Origin: Candidatus Nanopelagicales bacterium
GTDB taxonomy: Bacteria; Actinomycetota; Actinomycetes; S36-B12
NCBI GenBank assembly: GCA_028687755.1
Contig: JAQTZL010000009.1
Span: 16,853-80,852, forward strand
Reading direction: 5' to 3'
DNA length: 64,000 nucleotides
The stretch's first letter is position 1, and each line of letters begins with the position of its first letter. Below the pieces are notes generated by a model. The model saw only the letters and a list, made by a program, of their open reading frames with translations, searched no databases and was not told the DNA's origin. Shown here one piece after another: positions 27,801-36,764 of the stretch. The translations under genes were made by a program, and so were the position numbers.

Positions 27801-28751
27801 TATGGCGCGACCATCAACGGTGTGAGCGAAATTAGCACCTTCACCTCTCAAGCCGTGACACTGCCGTATGCGGCCGCCAACACACAGTCCGTTTTTACCA
27901 AGAGTCGGGTCTATGTGATTGGTGGCTTTAACAGCACCGTGGGTGCACTTAACAAAGTTTCTACCGCGACTATCAACTCAGACGGCACTCTCGGAACTTT
28001 CTCAGAAGTTGCAACTTTGCCCAACACTTACGTTGATTTCAGTGCCGCAGTTATCGGCGCTAAGCTCTACCTCTTCGGCGGGTCTGTAAACGACGTCACC
28101 GTCGCAACTGTTGTCTCTTACCCGATAGACTCGGACGGGGTGGTCAACTTTACCACAGCGACCGCCGAATCACCACTGGCGCAACCTATTCGCGGCGGGC
28201 ATTTGGTGGTTCTCAGCGATCGTGTTCATATAGTCGGCGGCATGAACGACGCGATGGACGTTGTCGCCAACACCATGAATGCCCCTATTGACAGCGGCGG
28301 CAATGTCGGCACGTGGACACTGGTTCCTGCTGATGAAAACTCTTACATCAGTAGCGATGTCATGTATGCTGGCACTATCGTTCTGAACAACAAAGTGTTT
28401 CTCATCGGCGGTAAGGACGCCTATGGTTACCCACAGTCCGTTATTCGCTCAGGCGAAATTACTTCTGGCAACATGCTCGGCACGTGGACCGAAGAATACT
28501 ACCTCAACTTAGAGCTGAGTGACCCGATGGTGTTTGCGTCCAACAACAACCTCTACGTGGTCGGTGGGGTAGATTCTCTTCAAGAGGGTCAAACTCAGAT
28601 CTACCACGCACCTATCGCAAACGGTGTGACAGATCTTTCTCCCTACTACGAAGGTGTTAGCTTCGGCGGCGGCCCCTCTGGCGTGAACTTCTATCTCCCT
28701 AACCTGGAGACTGAAGAACGTCTGGGCCGCTACTACTACATCAAAGCGTAA
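24876..28751 (+). CDS. Tail fibre with three Kelch beta-propellers
   Basis: 1291 aa, a paralogue of the 943-aa fibre. The shaft uses 'NEVATKQFVDN' and 'AHLVTKGYVDSLV'. A collar-like segment (GDILAFASETTPAGHYRCNGG) is at about 178-240. Three Kelch blocks follow (about 248-551, 575-890, 920-1248), each closed by a 'GGQNDYS.Y' linker and 'G.G.PW.QQ'. It ends in 'LPNLETEERLGRYYYIKA', a canonical collar C-terminus. The extra block compared with the neighbour shows that propellers are gained or lost as whole units. CCAGGAG precedes the ATG. Probable receptor-binding fibre. Confidence 0.85.
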   Translation: MRSYLINGQFTLTQDPVASNEVATKQFVDNTFGYLDASDITGEGRLPGTMLPGISILANTDFVSTAGTGVLSLRTRVSAGTYTRLQVLTRGVVSTAGGLQLSDLTGLLPFSKYSADRPSDLDGYGITDAFSATDRVLTGPLSFTGVTFTNPAHLVTKGYVDSLVTAGGGGEVEGVETGDILAFASETTPAGHYRCNGGVLNSGTNAALFTAIGDLHAPHYPTEAGRPWLNQTLGNRLQTSPNLGTFASNGTLPVNLAGASAAVIKNRVYVFGGFTGAAFSSAIYSAPINSDGSFGSWSNVGTMPGSVSLYHSVVAAKGHVYIIGGMAGTTGDNKIYRAAVAADGTLGSFVETLTMHVGIQSGASFVHNDTLYVAGGGNTGGQSVTSVVYGAKISEDGSLGIWALRGTMPVGMTNMGVVVVQNRLHLIGGGDSMNANASATVLTATFGFDGSLDNWEFGPELVERRGFGTVFSTATHMYYIGGTNGSAYLNTVYNARILADGRTSTWAINGGIPVLSVMGAMVATSGKLHLMGGSPNGAATIVNTIYTATIYGGQNDYSEYVEDSRELYASGSGQPWRQQYVFNTDQTLPLGSWVSHGNLPATLSQSQVVVTKNRIFTLGGYVNGLFSANVYSAPIDSEGLIGAWASAGSIPLGVVASQAVACGGRIYVLGGAVNGGHSGAVHFAEINEDGTLGSWTTTTALATTLFHSQAVVTKNRIYLIGGYANGGRTSDVRTAAVNADGSLGAWEAAPNLPQTVYQAQAAIIDDTIYLFGGYVNNVATPTSYSAPIRSDGTIGNWSAGPALPASIAAGQAVVTRGRVYLIGGIVDGGPSTSVYSAVIQTNGSLSSWASGAALPFTVVDSQVAVTEGYVYSIGGAVNGSNSSVIYRTAFLGGQNDYSSYYVRDKAVSGTTIAGAGRPWEQQSDIYTGPSTGGWQMWSPYGESLPVSISAASVIVTKNRVYTLGGYVNGTPSSAIYGATINGVSEISTFTSQAVTLPYAAANTQSVFTKSRVYVIGGFNSTVGALNKVSTATINSDGTLGTFSEVATLPNTYVDFSAAVIGAKLYLFGGSVNDVTVATVVSYPIDSDGVVNFTTATAESPLAQPIRGGHLVVLSDRVHIVGGMNDAMDVVANTMNAPIDSGGNVGTWTLVPADENSYISSDVMYAGTIVLNNKVFLIGGKDAYGYPQSVIRSGEITSGNMLGTWTEEYYLNLELSDPMVFASNNNLYVVGGVDSLQEGQTQIYHAPIANGVTDLSPYYEGVSFGGGPSGVNFYLPNLETEERLGRYYYIKA

Positions 28752-28758
28752 ATAAGCT

Positions 28759-28790
28759 CTACCCTACCAGGAGTGATCCTGGTAGGGTAG
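28759..28790. terminator. Bidirectional terminator
   Basis: CTACCCTACCAGGA/TCCTGGTAGGGTAG, a 14-bp perfect stem with a GTGA loop, between convergent genes. Confidence 0.9.
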
Positions 28791-28795
28791 ATGTC

Positions 28796-29506
28796 TTAGT
28801 CCAAAAACTTCGCTCTCACGTACTTGGGAAGTTTGCTCTTCATCACGCTCTTCACGTGGTCTCGATGGATATCACAGATGCTTCTGTTGCCGTAAGCTGG
28901 CATTGGTTTCTTGCTCTTAGAGCAGTATCGCTCTACATGACCAAACCAGATATCAGGGTCACAGTTCTTGGCCATCCCACAGATGCGTCTTTCTTTGTGA
29001 ACAGAGCCACGACCACCGTTGTAAGCTGCGTCCATCATGGCTGTGCGCTGATACTCGTCTTCTACGTTGTACAGCGCCCTGTAGTCATCTCTGAGCATCA
29101 GAACCATGATCCTCACCTGAGCTTCTGGTTTCTCTCTGATGTTGTTCCAGTTGATCTTGGGTAGCTCTTTCTTGTACCGCTCGGTCATCTCACTCAGCTT
29201 GTCAAACCTGACAGATCCATCTTTGTTGTAGGCGATGGTAATCTGGCCGACACCTACACCTTTTTCACGATCGGTTTTCAATTGAGCTGTGGAACTGAAA
29301 CATCGACTGTGTTTAAGGGTGATACAGCTTTCTTTCTCCATCAGAGCCGGTACGTATTCTGGGTAAGGGATTTCAGGGAAGTGATTTGTAACTTCTTGTT
29401 TGATAATGGGGACAAAGCCCCACGCTTTGACTGGGATATCGGGTGCCGCCCACGCGTTCAGCGACAGAGTCACCGTCAGCAGGAGCATACTCAAGATGTG
29501 TTTCAT
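28796..29506 (-). CDS. Secreted lytic transglycosylase (SLT-like)
   Basis: 236 aa. Residues 1-20 are a classic Sec signal peptide (KH, hydrophobic core, cleavage after NAWA). The mature part has a goose-lysozyme/SLT layout: catalytic Glu in 'PALMEKESC' (about 53-61), 'GVGVGQIT' at 83-90 and 'AYNGG' near 157. Several Cys pairs suggest disulfides in the periplasm. It cleaves peptidoglycan glycan strands, and the signal peptide points to host export rather than virion packaging. Possible roles: lysis, or wall remodelling or superinfection effects. Confidence 0.85.
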   Translation of the reverse strand: MKHILSMLLLTVTLSLNAWAAPDIPVKAWGFVPIIKQEVTNHFPEIPYPEYVPALMEKESCITLKHSRCFSSTAQLKTDREKGVGVGQITIAYNKDGSVRFDKLSEMTERYKKELPKINWNNIREKPEAQVRIMVLMLRDDYRALYNVEDEYQRTAMMDAAYNGGRGSVHKERRICGMAKNCDPDIWFGHVERYCSKSKKPMPAYGNRSICDIHRDHVKSVMKSKLPKYVRAKFLD

Positions 29507-29586
29507 GGTTTGTCCTTGGTAAAAAACTATCAGAACATGAATATAGCCCGGGAATTCTGTGATCTACTTTTCAAGGAGTCTCTCTT

Positions 29587-30165
29587 ATGGTCAAAGCTTC
29601 CAGCAACCTACCCAACGTAGAGAAGTACTTCTTCTACAGCGAGGTAGCTGATGATATCCAAACAGGGGATCTCCTGGCTTGGCGCATCAACAAGATCACC
29701 TCGATCTTCACCTTTCTCCTGTACTTTTACCAGGTGTTCTTCAAAGCCACCTACTCACACACGGCCATTGCTGTGCGCCTGGGTGATCAGGTCTTTGCTG
29801 TGGAGGCTACGTCTCCCACAGTGCGCATGATGCCGCTCTGGATGCTGGGCAACTTCTATCTCTACAGGGCCAACGTTCAAGAGCGTAAAAACAATGTCCA
29901 CACGTTGTTGAAACACCTCGGCAAGAACTACAGTTTGTTGGACATGGTCAAGAACATGTTCCAGTTCGGTACCTCTGACGAAGAGCTGTACTGTGCTGAG
30001 CAGTGCCACAACTTCTACGAAGAAATCGGATACTTTGTCAACGTGATCGACGAGGACGAGGACGACATCATCACGCCAGATAAGGTGGTCAAGAAAGTGG
30101 TCAAGCAATCTGGCGCTGTGGCCGAGTACATCCGTATCGATAAAGGGAATATCTATGCCTGCTAA
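29587..30165 (+). CDS. YiiX/NlpC-P60-like permuted papain-fold protein
   Basis: 192 aa with AAGGAG before ATG. The permuted NlpC/P60 layout is visible: 'GDLLAWR' strand (27-33), catalytic His in 'YSHTAIAV' (His58), 'VFAVEA', and the nucleophile in 'LYCAEQC' (Cys136) followed by a helix and a 'TPDKVVK' segment. A hydrophobic stretch at 38-52 could touch membrane. Family members hydrolyse amide or ester bonds in peptidoglycan or lipids. Its stop overlaps the start of the next structural gene by 11 nt, tying it to virion or tail functions, perhaps cell-wall penetration. Confidence 0.75.
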   Translation: MVKASSNLPNVEKYFFYSEVADDIQTGDLLAWRINKITSIFTFLLYFYQVFFKATYSHTAIAVRLGDQVFAVEATSPTVRMMPLWMLGNFYLYRANVQERKNNVHTLLKHLGKNYSLLDMVKNMFQFGTSDEELYCAEQCHNFYEEIGYFVNVIDEDEDDIITPDKVVKKVVKQSGAVAEYIRIDKGNIYAC

Positions 30166-31246
30166 CTTTCCGTTGGATCTTGACCCCACAGGTCAGAACC
30201 CCAACAACCTCATCCCTGATGAGCTTCACACACTCGGCTCTACACCTGTCCGAGCCGTCGCCACTCGACACGGACCATTTGTCTGTGGTCCTAACAGTCC
30301 TCTGGTCAAGTCTGGTGCCACAGTTCTTCAGCGTGGTATCGACTACCAAGTTGCTGAGCTGCATCAAGAAGCCACACTTCGGTACAGCAAAGAGATCGCT
30401 GAGATCATCTTGATTCTGAACCCAGCGGTGGGTCCAGATGTCACTGTGACTTACCAGGCTCTGGGTGGTCCCTACGCACACAGTTCTGCGGCGATCGCAA
30501 ACCTGTACCAAACTGTCATGCAGGACAATCGTCCTATCGACTGGGCAAACGTCAAGAACAAACCGGCTGACTACCTGCCTACGGTTCACCGACATCTGCT
30601 GGATGACATCTACGGCTTTGAGCCTGTGGTGGACTATCTGGAGCGCATCAAGTCTGCAATCACACTGGGGCAGACACAGCTGGTGCTGAACATCTTGGAA
30701 GAGCTGCTTTCACAGTTCAGGTGCAAAGAGTTGCCCAAGGTGCTTCCCAGCAACCGCATGATGCAGTACGACGCCTTCTTGTACTTCATGAGTCGCAAGA
30801 AGCTTCTCAGCAACGTCTGGATCGATGTTCCTGAGTGCAGCTGGGTTAAGGGTCAGTCAGCGATGTTCGAGATCGAGACATCGGACTATCCTGTCGGCAC
30901 AACGCTGTATTGGTCGTTCTACAACCCTCACGGACCTGTTGCACTCATCAGCAACACCTCTGGGACCATCACCACCAACGGCGGTATCGTTCAGGTACAG
31001 ATCTACGTACCCGGTGAAGCCAATGTGAACAATGAGAAGTTGTATCTGGGTGTGAAAGAAGACCCAGACGCTGAAGACTATTTGGCAGTGACCTACCAGA
31101 TCAAGGTGCAGGAGTACGTGACCGCAAGCACTGCGTACGGTCAAGTCTACTCGGGCACAGTGCTACCCACCATCTTCGGTCTGACCTTCGGCACATTTGC
31201 CGACAACGACGAGTTGCGTCTCCGCTACCTGCTCAGCAACCCTTAA
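30155..31246 (+). CDS. Virion structural protein sharing an N-terminal module with the 335-aa fibre protein
   Basis: 363 aa. The N-terminus 'MPANFPLDLDPTGQNPNNLI.DELHT' parallels the 335-aa protein at 37.4-38.4 kb ('MPATYPLD...NRVTNELHT'), so both probably plug into the same baseplate site. The centre is helical; the C-terminal third (from about 230) is a beta-sandwich-like Ig region ('TLYWSFYNPHGPVALISNTSG'). Translationally coupled to the papain-like gene. Inferred tail or baseplate fibre adaptor. Confidence 0.7.
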   Translation: MPANFPLDLDPTGQNPNNLIPDELHTLGSTPVRAVATRHGPFVCGPNSPLVKSGATVLQRGIDYQVAELHQEATLRYSKEIAEIILILNPAVGPDVTVTYQALGGPYAHSSAAIANLYQTVMQDNRPIDWANVKNKPADYLPTVHRHLLDDIYGFEPVVDYLERIKSAITLGQTQLVLNILEELLSQFRCKELPKVLPSNRMMQYDAFLYFMSRKKLLSNVWIDVPECSWVKGQSAMFEIETSDYPVGTTLYWSFYNPHGPVALISNTSGTITTNGGIVQVQIYVPGEANVNNEKLYLGVKEDPDAEDYLAVTYQIKVQEYVTASTAYGQVYSGTVLPTIFGLTFGTFADNDELRLRYLLSNP

Positions 31247-31254
31247 GCCACTCT

Positions 31255-31287
31255 AGCCCTTACACCTGCATAACAGGTGTAAGGGCT
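31255..31287 (+). terminator. Terminator after the 363-aa structural gene
   Basis: AGCCCTTACACCTG/CAGGTGTAAGGGCT, a 14-bp perfect stem with a 5-nt loop, then TAGATTTT. Confidence 0.85.
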
Positions 31288-31341
31288 TAGATTTTGTGAT
31301 TCGTCTATCCCGGTCACACGGGTCAACAAAGGAAACTCACC

Positions 31342-32187
31342 ATGTCACTCTTCACCAAAGCCGATCCGCTTGTTCCCGCACTGACCGCTACCCAGTTCAT
31401 GGCGCGGCACAAGACCGGCGCAGTCTTCGCTACCGAAAGCATCTCCACCTTTCTGGGACAGATCAAAGACACCGCACTGAATCTGGCCAACATGGTCACA
31501 CTTCAGTCCCCCGACAAAGTGGTGTTTGACGCGGTCAGCACCAAGCACCGAACACTGGCTAAAGCCAAGGAAACCTCATTCGCCAACTTCAAGCACGTCA
31601 TCATCTCCAAACCTGAATCGTTCAGCGGTTTGTATGTGGACTACCTGAAGGACTTGACAGATGCCGCTATCTCTGTCTCAGCCATGACAGATGAAGCCAC
31701 AGAGCGTCTGCGCATGGTCCTGGCTACCTTCATCAACGAGTACAGCGATGAACGTGCTGAAAGCATCTACGGCTACCACAAGTTCAAAGACGAAGAGAAG
31801 CGTCTGGAGAAAGTGAAGAAGGAGATGGCTTCTTACTTCACGGCTTCGTCCAACAAAAGCAAAACCAACCCTTCAGACGTGCTGAAGTCTTTTGCCGATC
31901 TGGAAAAGATCTACGAGCAGCTTCGCAACCTGAATGATGTCCTCTCTGAAGCTCGTTTGAAGAAGATCGACAAAGACAGTCGTGGGTTGGTGGAGATGGT
32001 AGACCTGCTGATCGAGCACAACATCCAGTCCGGTGTCTTGGTGAAGAACAACACCGCCAAAAAGGAACTGATGGAGTGCATCCACACCACAGCTCAGTTG
32101 ATCGAGTTCTACAATGCTCTGTTTGCGCAGCTGATGTTTTTCTGTGGCTCATTTAAAGCCCTCACAGAAGCTTTGAACGACTTTTGA
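31342..32187 (+). CDS. Helical virion-type protein, 281 aa
   Basis: Almost entirely alpha-helical with coiled-coil-like runs ('DEEKRLEKVKKEMASYF', 'LEKIYEQLRNLNDVLSEARL'). The leader 'gtcaacaaaggaaactcacc' precedes the ATG and is nearly identical to that of the 175-aa gene on the other strand. It is monocistronic between two terminators. Similar helical proteins occur in the inner body and neck of phiKZ-type virions, but no specific match is claimed. Confidence 0.65.
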   Translation: MSLFTKADPLVPALTATQFMARHKTGAVFATESISTFLGQIKDTALNLANMVTLQSPDKVVFDAVSTKHRTLAKAKETSFANFKHVIISKPESFSGLYVDYLKDLTDAAISVSAMTDEATERLRMVLATFINEYSDERAESIYGYHKFKDEEKRLEKVKKEMASYFTASSNKSKTNPSDVLKSFADLEKIYEQLRNLNDVLSEARLKKIDKDSRGLVEMVDLLIEHNIQSGVLVKNNTAKKELMECIHTTAQLIEFYNALFAQLMFFCGSFKALTEALNDF

Positions 32188-32216
32188 TACCTTCGTATAG
32201 GTAATAAGATAAGAAC

Positions 32217-32248
32217 GCTCTAGAAGGCCTTTACAGGCCTTCTAGAGC
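32217..32248. terminator. Bidirectional terminator
   Basis: GCTCTAGAAGGCCT/AGGCCTTCTAGAGC, a 14-bp perfect stem with a 4-nt loop, between convergent genes. Confidence 0.9.
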
Positions 32249-32262
32249 TATTCTATTTTGCT

Positions 32263-35200
32263 TTACATGCGAGCCATCACGTAGCTGTACAGCTCAGTGA
32301 GTTGCGTACGGAGCAGAGCCACTTCTTCTTGCAACTGAGTGATCGTTGCAGCGTCTGTGATCCCGTAGCCAGCCAGTGTGGTGGGGTTTTCACCGCCGGT
32401 GGCGATACCTTTGTTGGTGACCGTCAGCTTGGTGTAGGTGCCAGCGGTGATGCCGCTTGCCTTCAACACCGGAACCAACGTCACATTCGCAGAGCCGTCG
32501 AACGAGACAGCCGGTGCGGACATGTCGACAGAGTCAGCGCTGAACTGGCGAGACGTGGCCAACTTGGTAGCTGTGTCAGCGTTGCCCTTCAGTGCAGCTG
32601 TGATTTCGCGCGCAGCAAAGTCGCCATTGCTGTCACGAGAGACCAAAGTGTTGCCAGTGTTGGCAGGTGTAGCGTTGGAGCTGATCGACAGATCACCACC
32701 GATGCCCGTGCCATTGTTGCTGACAGAGATGCCGATGCCGGTGGTCGACAGCGTGCGACGAACCATCTTCATGTTGACAGCGTCGAGGGCGATCAAGCCA
32801 CCGCCACCTTCGTCACCACCCATCAGGGAGATGTCTGTCAAGAAGCTGTTCAGTCCTTGTGCGTCAGTGATGCCGTAGCCACCCAGCGTGGTTGGGTTGG
32901 AACCGGCGGTGGCGCGTCCGTAGCCGTCGATGACAACCTTGGTGTAAGTACCAGGTGTGACACCAGTAGTAGCCAGGTCGATGTTGTCAGCGTTGACGAT
33001 GATGCGCTGTGTGTTGGCCGAGTTGATCTGGATGGTGTTGCCAGAGATGGTCAGGCCGTTGCCAGCGATCAAGGAACCTTGTCCGGAGAACTGGTTCACG
33101 CTGATGTCGTCAGTGCCGATGGTGAAGGTCACGGGGTTCTGCACCACCAATGTCCAACCAGTACCCTTCAGCGTATCGCCGTCAAAGACGTAGAAGTAGC
33201 TGCGTGGGATCTCGGAAGACTCGTCGGCAGTCACCACACGCTTCAGGATGAAGGGGGTGCCAGCGTCGCCAGTCTGTTGTACTGTGTAGTCACCGTTCTG
33301 GATAGCTGCAGCTTGCAGACGCACCAAGATGCGGTCATTGACTGCGACCACCTTGCCGTCAACCACCAGGCCACCGTTAGCGGTACCGGTCAGTGTGGCG
33401 TTGACACCAGAGGTGCCGTTGCTGTAGGTAGCAGCCAAGGCTTCGGTGGTAGCCAGACGCACGGAGGGTTTGTTGATCAAACCTTGTGCGACAGCATCCA
33501 CATACTGCTTGGTCGTGGGGTGCATGGCGGAAGAAGGGTCGGCGTGCAGGGTGATGTACCCTGTCATGGTGCCGCCGGACTTCGCCAAACGTGTGTTGTC
33601 CTGAGAGTCAACGTAGGTCTTGGTCACTGGGTCAACCAGGAGACCATCCACATCACTGCGGAGCGTAGACACGTTGGTCTGCACAGTGCCGATAGTGGTT
33701 TCCAGTGCTTCGCGTGCACCGTCAACCTGAGCTTCCACAAACTGCTTGGTAGCAGCGCCCAGATCTGCAACAGGATCAGCGGCCAGGAGCAGCGGCCCAG
33801 TCATCGTGTCACCGGACTTGGACACCTTGGTGCTCACATCGCCACCCAGAGATGCGGCTGCGGCAGTGATGGCCGATTCCACGAACTCTTTGTTGGCGGC
33901 GTGCATGGCGTCAGTTGGCGCAGCATGCAGCGTCAAGAAGCCAGTCAGAGTGTCGCCAGCTTTGTTGACCTTCAGAGCAGCAGCATCGTCCACGTACTTC
34001 TTGGTAGAGGCATGCAGATCCAGAGTCGGCGCAGCGTGCAGGGTGATGAACCCGGACATCTCGCCACCGGCTTTGTTCAGCTTGCTGTCCAGCTGATCCT
34101 GTACGTTGGAAGACACTGTACCCAGGTAGTTCACCTCGGTGGCAGAAACCGTCAGTGCGTCCAGGAAAGCGTTCTGACCAGAGGTCAAGTGCAGGGCGTC
34201 GTCAGAGGCGTGGCCGGTCAAAGCTGCGTCTGCGTACTGCTTGGTCACAGCGTGCAGATTCAGCGTGGGGTCAGCGTGCAGGGTGATGAACCCAGTGACT
34301 TCACCGCCGGTTTTGTCAAACTTCAGTGCAGCAACAGCGTCGACGTACTGCTTAGGAGCAGCCATCAGGTTGCCGGTGGGGTTGGCGTGCAGGTACAGAG
34401 GACCTGTCATCGTGTCACCACCGATGGCCACCTTGCTGTCGATCTGGTCTTGCACGTCCGATGTCACACCAGACAAGTAGTTCACTTGGTCAGAGGTAAC
34501 TGTACCGACGATGGAAGACAGCCAGTTGCGTTCGATGGGGCTGATGTGCAGATCGGTGTCGGTTGCGTGCGTAGACAGATTGGTGTCCACGTACTGCTTG
34601 TTGGTGGGGTGCATAGCGCTTTCAGGCGCAGCGTGCAGTACCAAGAAGCCGGTCAGGGTGTCACCAGCCTTATTGACCTTCAGGGCGTCCTGATTGTCGA
34701 CATAGGTCTTGGTCGTGGGGTCAGTGTTGAGTGCGTCGACGATGAGCGTCAGGGCGCTCAGATCGTCAGCCACACCAGTGACCGCTGTGTCAACGTAGGT
34801 CTTGTTGGTGACATCATCACCGACCAGAGGAGCGTTGGTGTAACGCAACAGCGCGCCGGCACCGGTGACAGTGATGGAGCCAGACACCGTGTTGGTACCA
34901 GACTTCTGTACGGAGTCATTGACCTTCAGCATGACCGCGTCTGCGATATGCAGATAGGCGCCAGACTGAGTCAGCGTGGCTTCATCAACTTCCAGAGAGA
35001 GCTGGTTCTCACCGTTCACGATGACAGCCGACGCACTGTCAACATTGATGCGGACCTTGTCGTCACCGATGATCAGACCAGTGCCCACGCGAACGTGGAG
35101 CATGTTGGAAGTGAGTTCCAGCGCATCACCTGCCGCGATGTTCACAGAGGTGTTGGTGGGTGCCCACGAGTCAGCAGACTTGTAGGTGTATGTCACGCCG

Positions 35201-36654
35201 AAGTTAGGTGCCAGCGGTGCATACACCAGTGTCGTCGAGCTGATCTGAACAGCTTCACCCAGTACTTCGGTAGGACCCGCGCCGATCGACATCACCTTGA
35301 TGATGCGTTTCTGGGAACCGTTCAGGTCGGCACCGGCCGCGGTCGCTGTCGAGAAAACCACACCGAAGCGGTCACCGGCGGCCACGTCGCGACCCAGGAT
35401 GTCCACCCAGCTGCCGTCACGGTAGGTAACAGCACGCTTACGCAGAGCGGCCCAAAGTCCGGACCCGTTATCAGGCACGATGTAGACATCGCCTTCGACA
35501 GGGGAAACAGGCGGAACGCCCAGGTTGGCGGACACCAGGTTGGCGGCCACGATCGGGTCTTCCCAGCGCTGACCGACTTGCAGAGCGTCGACGTAGGCCT
35601 TGTTCACCAGCTCGTTGCTGGAGGTAGCGGTCTTGCTGACGTAGATGGCGTAGCCAGGGGCCACAGTCACGTCACCGGTGATAGTGCCACCAGCCTTGTC
35701 GAACTTGGAGTCGATCTGGCTTTGGACATCGGAGGTCACGCCAGTCAAACGGTTGACTTCAGTAGCCGACACTGTCACAGCGTCCAAGAACGCATTCTGT
35801 TCACTGGTCAGGTGAAGGGTGTCGTCACCGGCGTGAGTCGACAGACCTGCGTCCGTGTACTGCTTGGTAGCAGCATGCATGTTGGCAGTCGGATCGGCGT
35901 GCAGCGTGGCAAAGCCAGTCAGATTACCACCGGACTTGTCGAACTTGGTGTTCAGACCAGTGTCGGTGTACTGCTTGGTCGCAGGATGCATGTTGTCTGT
36001 GGGAGCAGCATGCAGAGTGACGAACCCAGTCATCGTGCCGCCGGACTTGTCCAGTTTGCTGTCCAGTTGTTCTTGAACACCCGAGGTCACACCTGCGAGT
36101 CGGTTGACTTCAGTGGACGTCACGCCCGCGACAACGGCGGACAACCAAAGACGCTCACCTTCAACCAGATGGAGTCCTGTGTCGGTAGCATGAGAACTCA
36201 GACCTGTGTCCACGTACTGCTTGTTAGCAGCGTGCATGGTGTTAGTGGGAGCGGCGTGCAGGGTGATGAAACCGGTGACCGTGCCACCGGTTTTGTCAAA
36301 CTTCAATGCCAAACCAGCGTCGGTGTAGGCCTTGGTTGTTGCATCGTTGTCATTGAGAGGGTCAGCTGCCAGGACCAGGGTGCCGGTCATGGTGCCACCG
36401 GACTTGTTCAGCTTGGTATCGAGCTGACTCTGAACGTTGCCGGTCAGGCCGTTCAGGTAGTTCAGCTCAGCCACATCGACATTCAGACTGTCCAGCAGGT
36501 CTTTCTGAGTCTGAGTCAGGTGAAGAGCGGTGTTCTCGCTGTGGGCGTAGACGGTGCTGTCCACGTAGTTTTTCGTGGCGGCTTCTGCCGCTACAAGTGG
36601 ATCCCGTTCCAGATAAAGAGGACCACGTCGATCGCCGGCTGTGAGTTTCATCAT
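32263..36654 (-). CDS. Giant repeat tail fibre, 1462 aa
   Basis: The start is ATG 36654 (or the adjacent ATG 36651) behind AAGGAG. The protein is built from more than a dozen roughly 40-aa repeats of the form 'KSGGTMTGF[IV]TLHA.P...MH..TKQYVD', alternating with 'ALHLTSEQNAFLDA' and 'ATEVNYL.GVTSDVQ.Q' segments, typical of long phage fibre shafts. Two globular insertions are visible: near residues 370-450 (QRWEDPIVAANL...GDVYIVPDNG) and near 1060-1170 (VRLATTEALAATYSNG...). The C-terminus ends in a coiled coil 'ITQLQEEVALLRTQLTEL', a likely trimerisation element. It faces the Kelch fibres and is probably another adsorption fibre. Confidence 0.85.
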   Translation of the reverse strand: MMKLTAGDRRGPLYLERDPLVAAEAATKNYVDSTVYAHSENTALHLTQTQKDLLDSLNVDVAELNYLNGLTGNVQSQLDTKLNKSGGTMTGTLVLAADPLNDNDATTKAYTDAGLALKFDKTGGTVTGFITLHAAPTNTMHAANKQYVDTGLSSHATDTGLHLVEGERLWLSAVVAGVTSTEVNRLAGVTSGVQEQLDSKLDKSGGTMTGFVTLHAAPTDNMHPATKQYTDTGLNTKFDKSGGNLTGFATLHADPTANMHAATKQYTDAGLSTHAGDDTLHLTSEQNAFLDAVTVSATEVNRLTGVTSDVQSQIDSKFDKAGGTITGDVTVAPGYAIYVSKTATSSNELVNKAYVDALQVGQRWEDPIVAANLVSANLGVPPVSPVEGDVYIVPDNGSGLWAALRKRAVTYRDGSWVDILGRDVAAGDRFGVVFSTATAAGADLNGSQKRIIKVMSIGAGPTEVLGEAVQISSTTLVYAPLAPNFGVTYTYKSADSWAPTNTSVNIAAGDALELTSNMLHVRVGTGLIIGDDKVRINVDSASAVIVNGENQLSLEVDEATLTQSGAYLHIADAVMLKVNDSVQKSGTNTVSGSITVTGAGALLRYTNAPLVGDDVTNKTYVDTAVTGVADDLSALTLIVDALNTDPTTKTYVDNQDALKVNKAGDTLTGFLVLHAAPESAMHPTNKQYVDTNLSTHATDTDLHISPIERNWLSSIVGTVTSDQVNYLSGVTSDVQDQIDSKVAIGGDTMTGPLYLHANPTGNLMAAPKQYVDAVAALKFDKTGGEVTGFITLHADPTLNLHAVTKQYADAALTGHASDDALHLTSGQNAFLDALTVSATEVNYLGTVSSNVQDQLDSKLNKAGGEMSGFITLHAAPTLDLHASTKKYVDDAAALKVNKAGDTLTGFLTLHAAPTDAMHAANKEFVESAITAAAASLGGDVSTKVSKSGDTMTGPLLLAADPVADLGAATKQFVEAQVDGAREALETTIGTVQTNVSTLRSDVDGLLVDPVTKTYVDSQDNTRLAKSGGTMTGYITLHADPSSAMHPTTKQYVDAVAQGLINKPSVRLATTEALAATYSNGTSGVNATLTGTANGGLVVDGKVVAVNDRILVRLQAAAIQNGDYTVQQTGDAGTPFILKRVVTADESSEIPRSYFYVFDGDTLKGTGWTLVVQNPVTFTIGTDDISVNQFSGQGSLIAGNGLTISGNTIQINSANTQRIIVNADNIDLATTGVTPGTYTKVVIDGYGRATAGSNPTTLGGYGITDAQGLNSFLTDISLMGGDEGGGGLIALDAVNMKMVRRTLSTTGIGISVSNNGTGIGGDLSISSNATPANTGNTLVSRDSNGDFAAREITAALKGNADTATKLATSRQFSADSVDMSAPAVSFDGSANVTLVPVLKASGITAGTYTKLTVTNKGIATGGENPTTLAGYGITDAATITQLQEEVALLRTQLTELYSYVMARM

Positions 36655-36764
36655 GACTCCTTGTAAAAAACAACAAAAAAGAGAATACGCGTTAAATGAC
36701 TGCCACTTGATTTGAAATACCTCCACCCCCTTCTGGCCATGGGTAGACCAGAAGGGGGATGTGG

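Noticed and set aside
22516..28000. Several long minus-strand frames under the Kelch fibres
   Set aside because: Antisense shadows of the repeats, with no starts, leaders or recognisable domains.
32302..36666. A 1454-codon open frame on the plus strand across the long fibre gene
   Set aside because: It is antisense to a clear fibre with regular repeats; its own translation has repeat artefacts, many Cys/His/Val and no ribosome site.
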